A stretch of 64,000 nucleotides of DNA from Bryoerythrophyllum caledonicum (Eukaryota; Streptophyta; Bryopsida; Pottiales; Pottiaceae). The notes below the pieces were generated by a model. That model ran no database searches, was not told the origin of the DNA, and saw only the letters and a list, made by a program, of their open reading frames with translations. Shown piece after piece: positions 45,430-57,142 of this stretch. Both the position numbers and the translations under genes were made by a program. The number at the start of each line of letters is the position of its first letter. Position 1 is the stretch's first letter. The stretch spans positions 202,028-266,027 of the forward strand of contig OZ020519.1 in NCBI GenBank assembly GCA_963971425.1. The letters are read 5' to 3'.

Positions 45430-45559
45430 TAGTGTTTGGGCTTGGGTTGTTGTGCGTGGCCACTCTTAGCGAGTGATTTCTCTCCAATTTGATTTCCTTG
45501 TTCTTTGCAATCAATTCTTTTTTATTTGTGCCAGAAAAATAAAATAAAATAATATCACC

Positions 45560-46610
45560 CTTGTTAATAGCACACCTTGATATTATCACCCAAACCCTTG
45601 AAATCAATTTCCCTAGTTCAACACTCGTTTGTTACCCCTATATGATAAAAGTCTTGAGGTGGACTTTTACAAATCTTGGGCACATTCCCAGCGTTGCAAT
45701 TTGTATTTCTAATTATGGAATTTTGTACAAATATGCAAGAAGAAAAGAGCTACATGGGGATATAATTTTTATTCTCATTGGATCTATGGAAAAAAAGTTA
45801 TATCACCTTAAAGAAAAACTTCTAGACTGGGGGCATGTTAGGCAACTCTAAGAACTTTCTAGACTAGGACACTCTATTTAATGTGAGATTTTCAATACTA
45901 GCAAGTATATTATTTCCTTTCAAAGTGTCACACATTGCCACACATGAGCACACATTGCCACACATAGTTGTTTCTTGTCTTTAATGAAAAATAGTAATTT
46001 AACCTAAGTCAAACATTTTCACACATTGCCACACATTGTTGGGCAAGGTACCAAAAAAACTTCTTATTTTCCACATAAAACCTAGGATTTTTTTTTAAAA
46101 ACTTTTATTTTTATTCTTTCTACTACAAAATGTGGTGTAAACCTTCTTGTTGATCATTTGCATTTTTGTTCAAAAACATATTTTGTTAAAAAAATACGAT
46201 GTTAATTGGCATTTTTTTAACCTCCACTCCTAACACAATTTTTTCAAATATGCTGCATCCCATCTCTACCTCTAAAATTGGTGTACATTGATGAACTAAT
46301 ATCATGCTTGACATGGTGGTAATGAATTTAGACCTTGTGTAGTGCAAAAATTTCACTTGCAAGTGAAGTCAAAGTCTGCTCATCCACTCAATGCAGGGAA
46401 CAAAATAGATTGCTATTTCTACTTCAAACACTAAAATTATTCAACCCGTGTTGTCAAAGTTTATGAAACTTTGTGGGTTTGTGGCTTAATAAGTCTTTAT
46501 TAAAGTTTTTGTTTTTTTCCTTACTCATTGCACTAGAATCAACAGTTTCAAAGTGTTTTAGGTGTGAAATTGTTAAAGAAATTTAGGGATTAATACCCCT
46601 ATCACTTTTG
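45560..46610 (+). mobile_element. TTTAACCCCTAA-family repeat, copy 1
   Basis: The right 730 bases (45868-46605) align directly with 47580-48310: GGACACTCTATT, AAAAATAG, AAGTCAAACATTTTC, GGCAAGGTACCAAAAAAA, TCCACATAAAACCTA, CATTGCACTAGAATC and an end near TTAGGGATTAA. The left part aligns less well. No coding sequence is present. Confidence 0.7.
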
Positions 46611-47365
46611 ATAATATCACTTTTTTTCTTCAACACTAAGAGTAGTGAAAGTGTGACAATAACAAGGTGGATGGATGAAGTACCATCTTGGCACCAAACC
46701 AAAACTGGTATGTGCTTGAGTTTATTTGATCAATTTTGTCATTATATTCTCAAATATTTTGAGAGTCCTATAACTCCAAGTCATGATCTAATTATTACAA
46801 AGTGTGCATATTCACAATTTGAGTTTTCATCTTGAAAACCTAATTTCTTTCTAATTTCATGTCAATTCTAGTTTCTGCACATAAAGACTAGAATGTCATC
46901 GCTTAAAGGCAAAAGGATTAATTGGAATATGTTGATGTGGAGTGATCAAGTCAACATAGTGCTTCTATGAAGACAATTTTATTTCTTGACAAAGAAATAA
47001 ACACTCAAAACCCTACGATTTTCACCAAGAATCAATACAAGGTGATTCCATTAGGTGTTTACCACAAAAGATCTTCATAATGTTTGGAGCAAGTCTATTA
47101 TCTAATATAAGTAATAAGTGATACACATTACAACTCTAAAAAAAATCCTTCGTTTGAAAAGTGTGATTTCAACTCCATTGGCTTATTTTTTACTAACGAT
47201 TTTATACTTGAGTTGCATATTAGATTTACACTGAGTCAACTCTCAAAACTATATTATTTAGCAAAACAACAAATTTTGAGAAGCCATATCTAGAAGACTA
47301 TTGATCATTTTGTCAAACCGCTTATTGGATGAGATGAACAGTCATGTTAACTATCATTCCTTTAA
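46611..47365. other. AT-rich spacer between two related repeats
   Basis: No gene. It is too short and non-coding to be the interior of an autonomous retroelement. Confidence 0.5.
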
Positions 47366-47368
47366 CCC

Positions 47369-48313
47369 CTAAAGGACCAAGTGTCCAAAACTGGCTTTTT
47401 GAAAGTTCGGTCAGGTTCCTATGCTGTCAATTTCAAATATTCATCTATGAAATTCTTACCATAGAAGGGCATTACCAAGACCTTAGTGGGAAAACAATTT
47501 TTTCCTAAATTGGACATTTGATGAAAAAGTTATAGGGTTTTTAATTTCAAATGGGGAGGGCGGGCACCTCGGGCACCTCCAAAAACTTTTGATAGGACAC
47601 TCTATTGAAAGTAAGATTTTCAGTACTCGCAAGTAATACTATTTCCCTTCATATTGTCAAAAAAAAGTTCTTGTCTTTAGTGAAAAATAGCATACGAACC
47701 CAAGTCAAACATTTTCGCACATTTTCACTCATTGTCGGGCAAGGTACCAAAAAAATTTCTTCTTTTCCACATAAAACCTAGAGATCTTCATATTTTTCAC
47801 TTTTTATTTTTTCCACCTCAATATGTAATGTAAACCTTCATATAAACCATTCAGATTATCAATCGAAAACATATTAAGTTCAAAAAAAATTAAAGTGTGA
47901 ATTAACAAATTTCGAGCCTCCACTCCTTGCACACTTGTTTTCAATATGCTACACCCCGTCTCTACCTCTAAAAATTGGTGTGTAAAGAGCTAACATCATG
48001 CTTAACAAGATGGTAATAGATTTAGACCTTGTGTAGTGAAATTTTTTGACACCAAGTGAAGTCAAAGTCTGCTGATCCACTAAACGCAGGGAAGAAAATG
48101 AACCATTTGCTTGACTTCAAACACTATAATCTTTTAATCCGTGCGGTCAAAGTTTATGAAATTTTGTGCATGTATTACTTAATAAGCCTTTATAGAGATC
48201 TTACGATCAGAACTAAAAATAAAAGTTTTTGTTACCTTCTTTATTCATTGCACTAGAATCCATTAATTTTGAAGTGTTTTTGGTGTAAAACTGCCTTGGT
48301 ACCTTAGGGGTTA
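47369..48313 (+). mobile_element. TTTAACCCCTAA-end element, copy 2 (945 bp)
   Basis: The left end TTTAACCCCTAAAGGACCAA and the right end CTTGGTACCTTAGGGGTTAAA are inverse with few mismatches. It is a direct relative of 45560-46610 and, partially, of 31970-32245. It is non-coding. The class is not known, and no clear target duplication is seen. Confidence 0.7.
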
Positions 48314-48536
48314 AATTTCAACTCAAGAACTATAGCAGCAAGAGAGAAGTTGCATTATGAATAAACTTAGGACTACCAACTCAATTTTGGAGCTATTTTC
48401 ATTAATCACCTTCAAACACAAGAATAAGTTCATAGCCTTGCCTATGCTTCTTCTCCTCACTTTTGATTAGTTGTATAGTCTTTTAGAACATTTTCTTTTA
48501 TAATTGTGAAGGTTTTCTTTGCCCATGAGAGCACTA

Positions 48537-48735
48537 CACTAAACATTGAATATAGTGTAGAGGGATTATTGATGTAGATCACCCACACTAATTTCCATCA
48601 AAGCATGTGCATGCCAAGTTCTGATTGGATATTTGTTCTCAAGCAAGTGTGTGTTAGTCAACAATTGCATGTAAATTTTCAATTAGTGTAGGAAATTTCA
48701 AATAGTCTAGTCTACACTATATTCAGGGAACCGTG
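48537..48735. mobile_element. CACTAAAC-end MITE (199 bp)
   Basis: The left end CACTAAACATTGAATATAG and the right end CTATATTCAGGGAACCGTG are imperfect inverse copies with TA on both sides (48535-48536, 48736-48737). A near-identical truncated copy lies at 5251-5408 and a shared terminal fragment at about 45265-45320. Confidence 0.82.
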
Positions 48736-49600
48736 TACCATAACCCTTTAAGGACGAGCAACTTATTTTGGGTCACTTTGGCAGGATATTCTTGATAGCA
48801 ATTGCTACAAGCCACCTCCATGAAAGACTTAAACTATGGAAAAGAGGTGGAGGAAGATGTGCATCTACTGGAATTGGTGCCACAATAATCGGTGCAAGCT
48901 TCGACGAGCTACAATGATTTCCATGAAATGCAGTCACAATGAAATGCACCCAAGGCGTAGATATCGTTTTGCATGATCTAGAACACTTCATAGATTCCTA
49001 CTCTTATCCCGGCCTCAAAGGGATAAGAGTAGCGGTCAAAATGAGGTGGTGAGCACCAACACAATAAAATGTGCACTTTATGAATCAAACCTTGGGTCAT
49101 TAGAATACAGAAGGGAGCTGACTGTACTACACTGACTTACACAAGCGTAAGTTTATGTGCTCTCCGTCTTTATTTGCCTGGCATTGTGTGAAAATTGATG
49201 TAGGGAATCACTGACTCGGTTTTGAGAGTGTGTACACACAGTACAAAGTCTCTTTTTCTATCAGGTCAAAGTGTCTTAAGCTTACCTCACACACAAATAC
49301 CATAGTCCTGGAACACTTTCGTGACATACTTACACAGATCATAAGAAATATAGATATAACCAAAGCATCATGATTTACAATGCTGACCAGAATTTACACA
49401 AGCAGCTGACATCCAACTACTACTGTTCAATATAGGCACCCATTCAATATACAAGTCATAAACATGCAAGTTTCAGTAAAAATATTCATAAGCCTTCCGC
49501 AGTCCACGTTTTACTTCCCATAATTTATGCAGCAAAACAAACATTTGTTTCGATCTCCCTTCAAGTCATAATGTACAATTCATACATACACTGCAGCTAG
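48736..49600. other. 3' flank of the AsmA-like gene, no separate gene seen
   Basis: Low-GC sequence. No frame has clear coding character. The part nearest 49607 is presumably the 3' untranslated region of the gene to its right. Confidence 0.4.
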
Positions 49601-49607
49601 TTTCACC

Positions 49608-52600
49608 TTAGATTCGGTTGTCCCATGGAAGGACATCAATAGGTTTGGGGACTTCGCCGGCGCTGGTCTCCTTGTCTGACTTCTGGAAAAAGGATGAGAA
49701 AAGCTGCCCAGCTCCACCTGTTTGCTGCTGCAGCGTCAATTGTGCAATGCCCTTGCCTGCCGCCATAAAATCCACTTGTGGTCGTTCCAACGAGCCCCGA
49801 ATTGGAATCTGCAGTGTTGTTCGACAGTCATACTCAGACTCCTCTTTCGCAGCTCACATGCAGAATCTCGTAGATCAGATAATATCGCAAGTATTATCAT
49901 CAAATTCACAACAGCTGAATTCACCCTTCATACTCATTCACTTGCCTTGAGGTAGTAATCGTGGGCAAGGCGAGACAGCCCCAGAGTTTCGCGTAATGTG
50001 CTCCCGGGAATCGCAAGTGTCATTTGAACCGTCTCCTGGTGGATGTTCACAGCGCCCCAGGTCGCAACATGCACTCGGTCTGGAAGCAAAGAAGAGTGAA
50101 TCACAACCAGCAGGAAAGCCCGGTTAGACACAGTTCAAATCCTCCACAATGCAGGTTTAAGTATAAGAGGGGAAAAAAATGAAACTCAAAACATGTGCAT
50201 CACTACCTGCAAGAAGGAGGTCAATACGATCACAAGAAACATCGCCAGTTTTGAGGTTTATGTTGGCCTCAATAGGCGACGTCAGAGCGGTAATTTGTGA
50301 CCGGCCCCTCAGAAGGTCTTGACGAGAAAGAAGATTCAATACTCCATCCACTAGTTGCCCCTTTGCAATAGTCTGCGCAGTAGGAGTGGCTGGAACACCT
50401 TAAATATGCATCTCAAGCAAGAGATTAAAACATCTACTAGGCATTGCGCAGAACTAGACATCGAGTGAAGCGTATGGAGCCTTGAGCCCCGAAAAGTGCA
50501 GCTTGACGAATTTTCTGTAAAAGGGACAAGCTACACAAGAACAAAATCTCAATCACATAGGAAGCCTTACCGTCCTCATGGACTCGATACGAATGGAGTA
50601 TTCATCGGAAGGAAGACGAAAGTTGGCTGGGGCCACGTAAATAGTGATGTCTGGCAAGTCATCTTCGCCAATGGCCGGTCCGATGATTTCACCTAGTAGA
50701 GGATTCACGCGCGCCAAGTAAAGCTTGCCTAGCTCAGGTGTCAAATCCATCTGTAAAGAATTAGCATGTTGATTTAGTTCCAATAGCAACTTGCAATTTC
50801 AATTCCAAAATCATGTGTCTAAATCTAGCATTTCAATCATTCAGTGGAAGTCTTTTCAACTTATTTTTAAAATATAACTAAAGCAATGCCGAATGCTTGA
50901 AATAATAGATACGGGTAGTCTAATACATGATTGGTAATTGGTTTGAGTTCTAATTACTTAAACTCGTTCTAATTGCAAGACAGCAAACCACAATGTTTGA
51001 TTAAATCCTAAACCCTGAACCACACGTCCTGCATGTTACTATGACACGTCGAGAGATTACAAATCTCGCAATCTCGACCTAATTTCTTCCAACACTGATT
51101 ATCTGCACAAACTAGTAGCCACTGTCAGTGCAACTCTATAAGCCCCAGCATTCAAAACTAGAAAATACAATAGAATTTACATCATACCAAATCTCCAATT
51201 CGACCAGTAACTATGTACGATCGGTAATCTCACCTCGGCTTTAAGTGGCCTGAGCAGCTGAATCTGGCCCCTTGGCAAGCTCAGAAATCCCAAAGCCTCC
51301 ACCTGCGCACGATCCGAGTACAAGCTCCCATGAATTGGCACTTTGCCCCTGTACTCATGGGTTGCTGACTGCAGAGCATCATTGCCCTCGGTAGCGAACC
51401 GGCCCACTGCTACGTCCAAAAAAATACTTGGGCCAATGGCAGTTGCAGCATCTTGAGGCAGAATAATCTTTCCCTCAACAACCTCCAAGCTCCCTCTAGG
51501 GGCTTTGAAAGTGGCTGTCAATGCGACATCCTTGGGAGGCTCTGTGGCCACTGGGCGTTTCTTGTTCTTGTTTGGGTTTGGGTTACTTGCTTGGAGTTTT
51601 GACAGTGGAGTGAGCGCGAGGGCGAGGTGAGGCTGCCCACTCACTGGATCTTGCTGAAGGTCCACAACAGGTGCCGTTACAGTGGCATCACCTGTACACA
51701 TCATCAAGAAGTCCTTTATGGTTTATACAACAATTTTCCTAAGTACACTTCTGAGTAGTTCACTACCACGGGAAATCTCAAGGTCAACGTATCTGTCCCA
51801 GTAACCTCATTCTAAATCTGAACAAAACTTTTGATTGATTGATGGAGAGTTTCGATTAATTGATGGAAACGTTTCTACTACAAGGTGTTTATTTCAGACA
51901 AGTGGATTCATAGAGCAAAGAGACACTAAACGTACATGTCCCGGAGGACTGCATATTTGGATTAAGAAGTTTTATAACATGAAAATAAGTAGAGTGAGAG
52001 AGGAGGCCCGCACCAAATCCAGTATTTCCACGCACAATCGACCAAAGAGATGCTTTAGTTTCGATTTTTGGAATCGACACCACTGTCTCCCCATCAATGC
52101 CTTTCAATGTGATCCCTTCAAGATGAACCGGTTTCCTCCAGCCTAGAGATGCATGCGCTACGGATACAGTTCCTGTGCCGAATCATGCCCTATGGTCAGA
52201 AAATAGATTCTTTGAAAGTCCAAGTAAAGAAAGCGGATGAGTTATTGTTGAAGTAGTCCAGTGCGAACCAAAACAGAAAGATGGGAAGGTAAGCAATAGA
52301 CAGAAGAGAACCTGTAGTTAAAGTAAACTAGAAAGCATCTCTCTCAGTAAACTTCGAACGCCAAACTATCAAATGTAACAAGGCACTCTAGACCCGGTGC
52401 AATGAAGTCACTGACCTGGAATGGTGTGGCTTGCCAAGGACATAATTGTCTTGAGACCTCTGGACGATGAGAGAATGGACGGGGCAGCAGCAGCAAAAAG
52501 TGTTGAAAGTATAAGCATGATGCCTGCTAACTTAATGACTTTCTTTACAAGACTAGCTACGAAGGACATTATGCCGCCTGATTCCTCCTTGAGGGAGGGC

Positions 52601-53392
52601 TGCTTGAAATCTCTCCCATCATCCCAGCTGCTGCCGCCGCTGCGTGCAGAAGCTTGAGTAACAACTAAAAGCTTCGTGCTCTCCCGACCACTTATATCAC
52701 GCGGACGAAGCATAAATAGTGAGTTCGTATTGAAGAAATTGCATATCTGTTTGCCAGTCATAGATAAATCAACAGCAGCCACCAAAAGGAGATATTGACT
52801 TTACTCGCATATTTCGCCAGTCAAAAAACTACGGTCATCCGCACAAGATGACCAAAAAGCGTATGTAGAGTCTCTCACTTCCGGCTAATGCTTCCAAGCA
52901 TTGCAAATGGATATGAACAGCCACTGAACAGATGAGATAAACATTCAGCAAACCTGGGAGCTGAGGTGGAGCCTGCTTGCAGTTTTCGCCTTTCGCTGAT
53001 TCAAATTCCTGGAGCAAAAGAAATATGAGCAAACGATTCAATGTCGCAGCAGACACATCCATGCAGTAAAAACGACAGAAATTGCACTTCGGCGGACATA
53101 CAATGATACGAGGGCGAAGGTCAATCATGTACAAAAACTGACGTTCACAAAATCACCATAAGATCCATACATCAACAAAAACTGCAACAATTCCATGTCT
53201 CGTGAAGTGCGTCATATATTTCCACTTCTTTCATCCGCACAGTACGCAGTCCCATGCAAGCAGAGAAACATACCGTAGAAGCGGGAGGCAGCGAGCTGTT
53301 TGCGATGATCCCCTCTGCAACACGGCGGGGTGAGGACGAGCTGCATAAGGACTTGAAGCCTGATACTGCAGAAGCTCCAATTGCATCGCCAT
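49608..53392 (-). CDS. plastid-targeted AsmA-like membrane-anchored protein, nine exons
   Basis: Exons 53274-53392, 52954-53008, 52416-52746, 52014-52172, 51234-51691, 50571-50750, 50207-50372, 49946-50079 and 49608-49808 keep frame throughout and give 600 residues starting MAMQLELLQYQASSPYAARP. Residues 1 to about 93 have transit-peptide composition, ending in STKLLVVTQASA. One hydrophobic segment follows (about 130-150, AGIMLILSTLFAAAAPSI). Next comes an AsmA-type beta-rich body: SLGWRKPVHLEGITLKGIDG, VSIPKIETKASLWSIV, VDLQQDP, LGKLYLARVNPLLGEI and RVHVATWGAVN. It ends in the typical LKIPIRGSLERPQVD. AsmA-family proteins are linked to lipid movement between membranes; a role at a plastid envelope is inference. 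The last intron starts with GC (AAG|GCAAGT), a permitted minor donor. Moderate doubt concerns exons 1-2 and the 50372 acceptor. Confidence 0.82.
49809..49945 (-). other. GC-AG intron of the AsmA-like gene
   Basis: The only donor that keeps YYLK joined to IPIRGS is AAG|GCAAGT at 49945. It otherwise matches the donor consensus perfectly, which is the usual compensation in GC-AG introns. The acceptor is CTGCAG. Confidence 0.75.
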
Positions 53393-54352
53393 CGCAACGG
53401 CAAAAAGCCCACCTGCTCCACACAAAGCGTTACCTCGCCATGGTCCAAGAAATCAACAGCAACCTCAATCACTATTCACTCCCTCTACACGACAATCCAC
53501 AGGTTCCAAAATTCGATCGACATGACAACATAAAAGAAAACGAAACATACAATCACTCACAGCAAAGGATGGCAAAAGGCGCTCGCTACTCCAGAATTCT
53601 CGGCGAACTCGATCGATTGCAATTGCAAACCCTCAGAGAATCCAATTCAGCACCGACTCCAGCTCTCAAGAAGCGCGATCGCACACCGAAACCTAGAAGC
53701 TGGCATGAAGACTCGGCGTGAGAGCCAGACTAATGAAAGAGATACGCACGAAACGAGAGAGGAAGAGAGAGTGCGTGCAAGCCGGAGGAAGGAAAGCAAG
53801 CAGGGAAAGCACCTGGAGGATGAGAATGAGGCGGGGCACAAGGCCCAAAGAAGCCAAATTGGCAAGGACGCAGGGACCAAATACGGAGGCAGCGACCGAA
53901 GGCCGGGGCTGGAGAGGAAGAAAGTAATGTGCGCAGGCGTCGGAACCAAATCTGAAGAAGAAGTAGAAGCAGCAGCAGCACATGCACTTGAATCCACTCC
54001 CCCTTACCCGCCCGCCAGGCTTCCAGTGCGCCACTTACTAGATTAACAAAAAGTATGCTCGGGATTGGTCTCTCTGCTCTCTCGCTCTCTCGCGAGTCCG
54101 TCTCAGAATCCGGGCAATCTAAGGCAACGCTGCGGAGGCGGGTGGCGTGACGGAAGTCCTTAGCGCATCCTCCATGTCTCACTGGTGGGCTGCCCCGGCG
54201 TGGGCTCAGCCCTGGCCCAAGGCAGCCACTTGGGCGGCGTTCACTTGTTGTACTTACCTGTCGCATCATCCATCCGGTGCACTGGATCACTTTTTGGCCA
54301 CATCAAAAAGTGGGTTTGCCACTCATCAAGCAGGACAAGTCACATCAACTCT

Positions 54353-54999
54353 CTCCTCTAAATTTGATGTTTAGTGGTTGCACACTGTATGAATTATGAA
54401 TGCTGTAACCATGTTGTTGATAATGATCACCCTCCGTAAGTTGTGCAAATAGTGGTGCTCTCAGTAAAAAGTAAAAAGCTATAGCGCTTTCAAATCATTA
54501 ACCTTTTAAGGTTGGGAGAGCCCAAACACGGTCGATCCTGGGTGTATTTGGAGTAGGTCTGGCCTTAAAGGGTAAAGAGCATCTCCACCCGGAGAAAGAG
54601 AACCACCAATTTGGAGTTTTGTGAGGACAAAAAGTTGCACCCGACACCTCAAAACGGGGAAACTTTATAAAATTTTAGAAGTTTTGGTGCATGGCATAGA
54701 GAAATCTCCTTGGATGGGGGAGTGCGCCATTTTTTGATGTTGGCAACACACCTATACCCTTGCGACACGTGGCGCCATGTCAGTAGTGGCGACACGTGGC
54801 GCCGTGTCATTGGTGGCACGAGGTGAAAGGTTTTAGCGTCCTTTTTGGAAAAAAGATTTGGAGCTTGTGGTGGAGCCAAACAAACGCCAAACCCTAAACC
54901 ACTCCTAGTGTGGAGAAGATTTTACATCCTAGCGTGGAAAATTCCACGCCAGGAGTGGAGATGCTCTAAATATGACTCTATGAAACATCAAATTTGGTG
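54353..54999. mobile_element. CACTAAA-family MITE carrying a nested element
   Basis: The left end CTAAATTTGATGTTTAGTG pairs with the right end CATCAAATTTGGTG next to TA at 55000-55001. The subterminal phrase AAAAAGCTATAGCGCTTTCA also occurs, inverted, in the 44366 element. The left TA is not preserved. It is interrupted by 54577-54966. Confidence 0.72.
54577..54966. mobile_element. GAGCATCTCCA-end MITE (390 bp), nested
   Basis: The ends GAGCATCTCCACCC and (GA)GTGGAGATGCTC are inverse, and TAAA lies on both sides (54573-54576, 54967-54970). GAGCATCTCCA ends are common among plant DNA-transposon MITEs. The interior has repeated GACACGTGGCGCC(A/G)TGTCA. A similar lone end occurs at about 55752-55764. 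Confidence 0.75.
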
Positions 55000-55001
55000 T
55001 A

Positions 55002-56550
55002 GTGCCCACACATCCATATTTTGTCACTAAACATTCCCAATTTTGGCGTGTTAATAGATCAGTCTACATACAATCTACTCCTATTACAACAGCCTCGTTG
55101 GTTCTGCCTACTATATACATAGTCTATTATTGAGCGGTTGTTATAATGGAAATGGAGGGTATATGAGTGTACACCAAGTCTTGTTGTTTTAGAGAGAAGA
55201 TGGTTCTGATCCAAGTTGCCTGTCATAATGAGATTGTTGTTGCATGTATAAACATAGTTGACTGAATTAGAATGAGGTGGGGAAAATTGCAAGCTACACT
55301 CTCCAGCCAATAGCGAGATACAATACAATACAAGCATGGCAAAGGATTTTGAAAAGTTTCACTAGGCCCTAGGAAATTGTAGAGGTTGACGAGGTGCATA
55401 GAGTTGGTCGCCCTACCACCAAAGATAGGAGCGCCATCTCGCTGCGGGGCTGGTCCCCAGACTAGCGTCCAATCAAGAAAGGTTAGAGGTTTGGTGAGCG
55501 GATGAGAATTTTCCTGGACTAGGGAGCCAATTCCTTGAGTACTTGTGGCAGATTGTGGATGGATGCAACAACTTGAGGCGCAATCTGGTGTATTAAAATA
55601 ATAAAAATAACCCTTGCACAAAGCACCAGGCTGGCGTGGGCTGCCTCTGACCCCCGGCCGGCTGTGCAAGCTCGAGCCGGTAGCTCGGCTGCAGTGCCAG
55701 GAAACCCTTCACGTCTCCACCCATTTTTCCTCGGGATGGCATGGAAGGATGGAGATGCTCTAATGGCGGAAACTTGGAACTCGGAGAGAGAGTTTTGCCA
55801 CAAATTGACTCAAATGGTGCTTGTTCATCGCTCCATATCCACGGAGATTACGCAACGTAAGGAACTAGATTTGCCGAACTAAAAGGTCAAATATCCATAC
55901 ACGTTTTGCAAAAGCTAGATCATAATTTGGAGTTACAGAATTTCTGGAATACCTGATAATACACTCTAATACAATGAATACTTTAATGTAGAATGTCACA
56001 TACTATGTGGTTTCGGTCCAGAATTTTGATTGAAGTTTGTTTTTAAGGGATTCTTGATGATATGTGATTTGTCAGGTTCAGCACGTTGGAGGTTTTGTGG
56101 AGGTTGGTTTATGTATTGTAAATCAACTAGGAGGTTAAACAGCCAAAGGAAGACCTAGATTCTAACTCTAGTTGAAAATAAGAGTTAGTACTAGAGTCTT
56201 TTCACTTTTAGGGCATTGGTGGCCCTTGGGCGAAACTACGCCCATGCTTGTAGCAACTGGATGGAAGGAGACCAAGCCCTCTTCATCCCATCCGCGACTT
56301 TAACCCATGGTTAACCATAGATTGGTTTAGGGTTGGGTTAGTCCTTCCTCTCCATGCACCCTCGTTCTTGGTTCCTGTCTATCTTCTTGCCCGCTTGTCT
56401 TAGTATGTTTGAGACTAAGTTTCTTGATGTTGTTTGTAAAGGAAAAGGATTTATGTGTGAGAGGTAGGAGGTGTGATTTGGAATGTGGTAGGATTTTAGG
56501 ATTTTAGGCGAGTAGTGGGGGAGATCCCGCGGTTTGGAGGGCTAGAGGCG
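55002..56550. other. intergenic DNA, no supported gene
   Basis: A minus-strand frame at 55223-55669 (with FLDWTLVWGPAPQRDGAP) and a plus frame at 55664-55882 have some protein-like phrases but no recognisable family; both could be decayed repeats. Confidence 0.4.
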
Positions 56551-56756
56551 TGTGGGGGATCAAGTTCTGAAGATCCGTGCGGAGGAAGGTGGGATGACAA
56601 GTGCGCGGGGGAGGAGGGGCAAGAGGCGGGCGGAGGTGCAACGGAGGGGGTCCACATGAGCACGGGGATGCGCGCAGAGGAGGATCAGGCGGCGCAAAGA
56701 GGACGAGGTCTAGCAGGCGCAGAAGGATTGCAAGTGCGCGCCGAGGTGCAGCAAGT

Positions 56757-57142
56757 GAAAAGGATCTGCAGGCGCGCCGTCACGGTCCCGCGTAGCAGCA
56801 GCTTGGGCGTGACGTGCGCGTTCACCACTTCGACCTGCGGCCCGAGCCACTGCGGGGACGTGCACAGCGCGTACCGGTCCTGCTTCAGCTTCTTCAAAGG
56901 ATCGGTCTCGTTCACCTTGGCGGCGGCCTTCATGAAATTGCTCCCATCCAAGAGCCACTCCATCACGGCCGCGGCCTCCATCTGCCCGGGGTGATGCTTC
57001 AGCTTGTGCGTCAACTGATCAGCAAACTCCGGCTTCCCCTGCATCACTTTGCAGAAGAACGCGGATAGAACCTCGGCGAGGAACGTGAGCAGATTCGCGT
57101 CGAAGCAGACGGTGGACGCCAGCGTTGCCTTAGATTTTTAAG
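56757..57142 (-). pseudogene. GC-rich gene fragment of unknown family
   Basis: A minus-strand frame of about 128 codons has convincing globular-protein character: [56 protein letters not shown] and [18 protein letters not shown]. It is preceded by a stop right at an abrupt drop in GC (57142) and has no start there, so it looks like an internal exon or a captured fragment rather than a whole gene. I do not recognise the family. GC-rich sequence continues left to about 56510 without matching protein. Confidence 0.5.

Noticed and set aside
45868-48310. LTR retrotransposon formed by the two direct repeats
   Set aside because: No coding interior, no LTR-type ends, and the right copy has its own inverted ends; a pair of DNA-type repeats fits better.
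53254-54046. Plus-strand frames of 155 and 113 codons upstream of the AsmA-like gene
   Set aside because: They overlap its first exon and the leader region and show Glu/Arg-rich low complexity without family resemblance.
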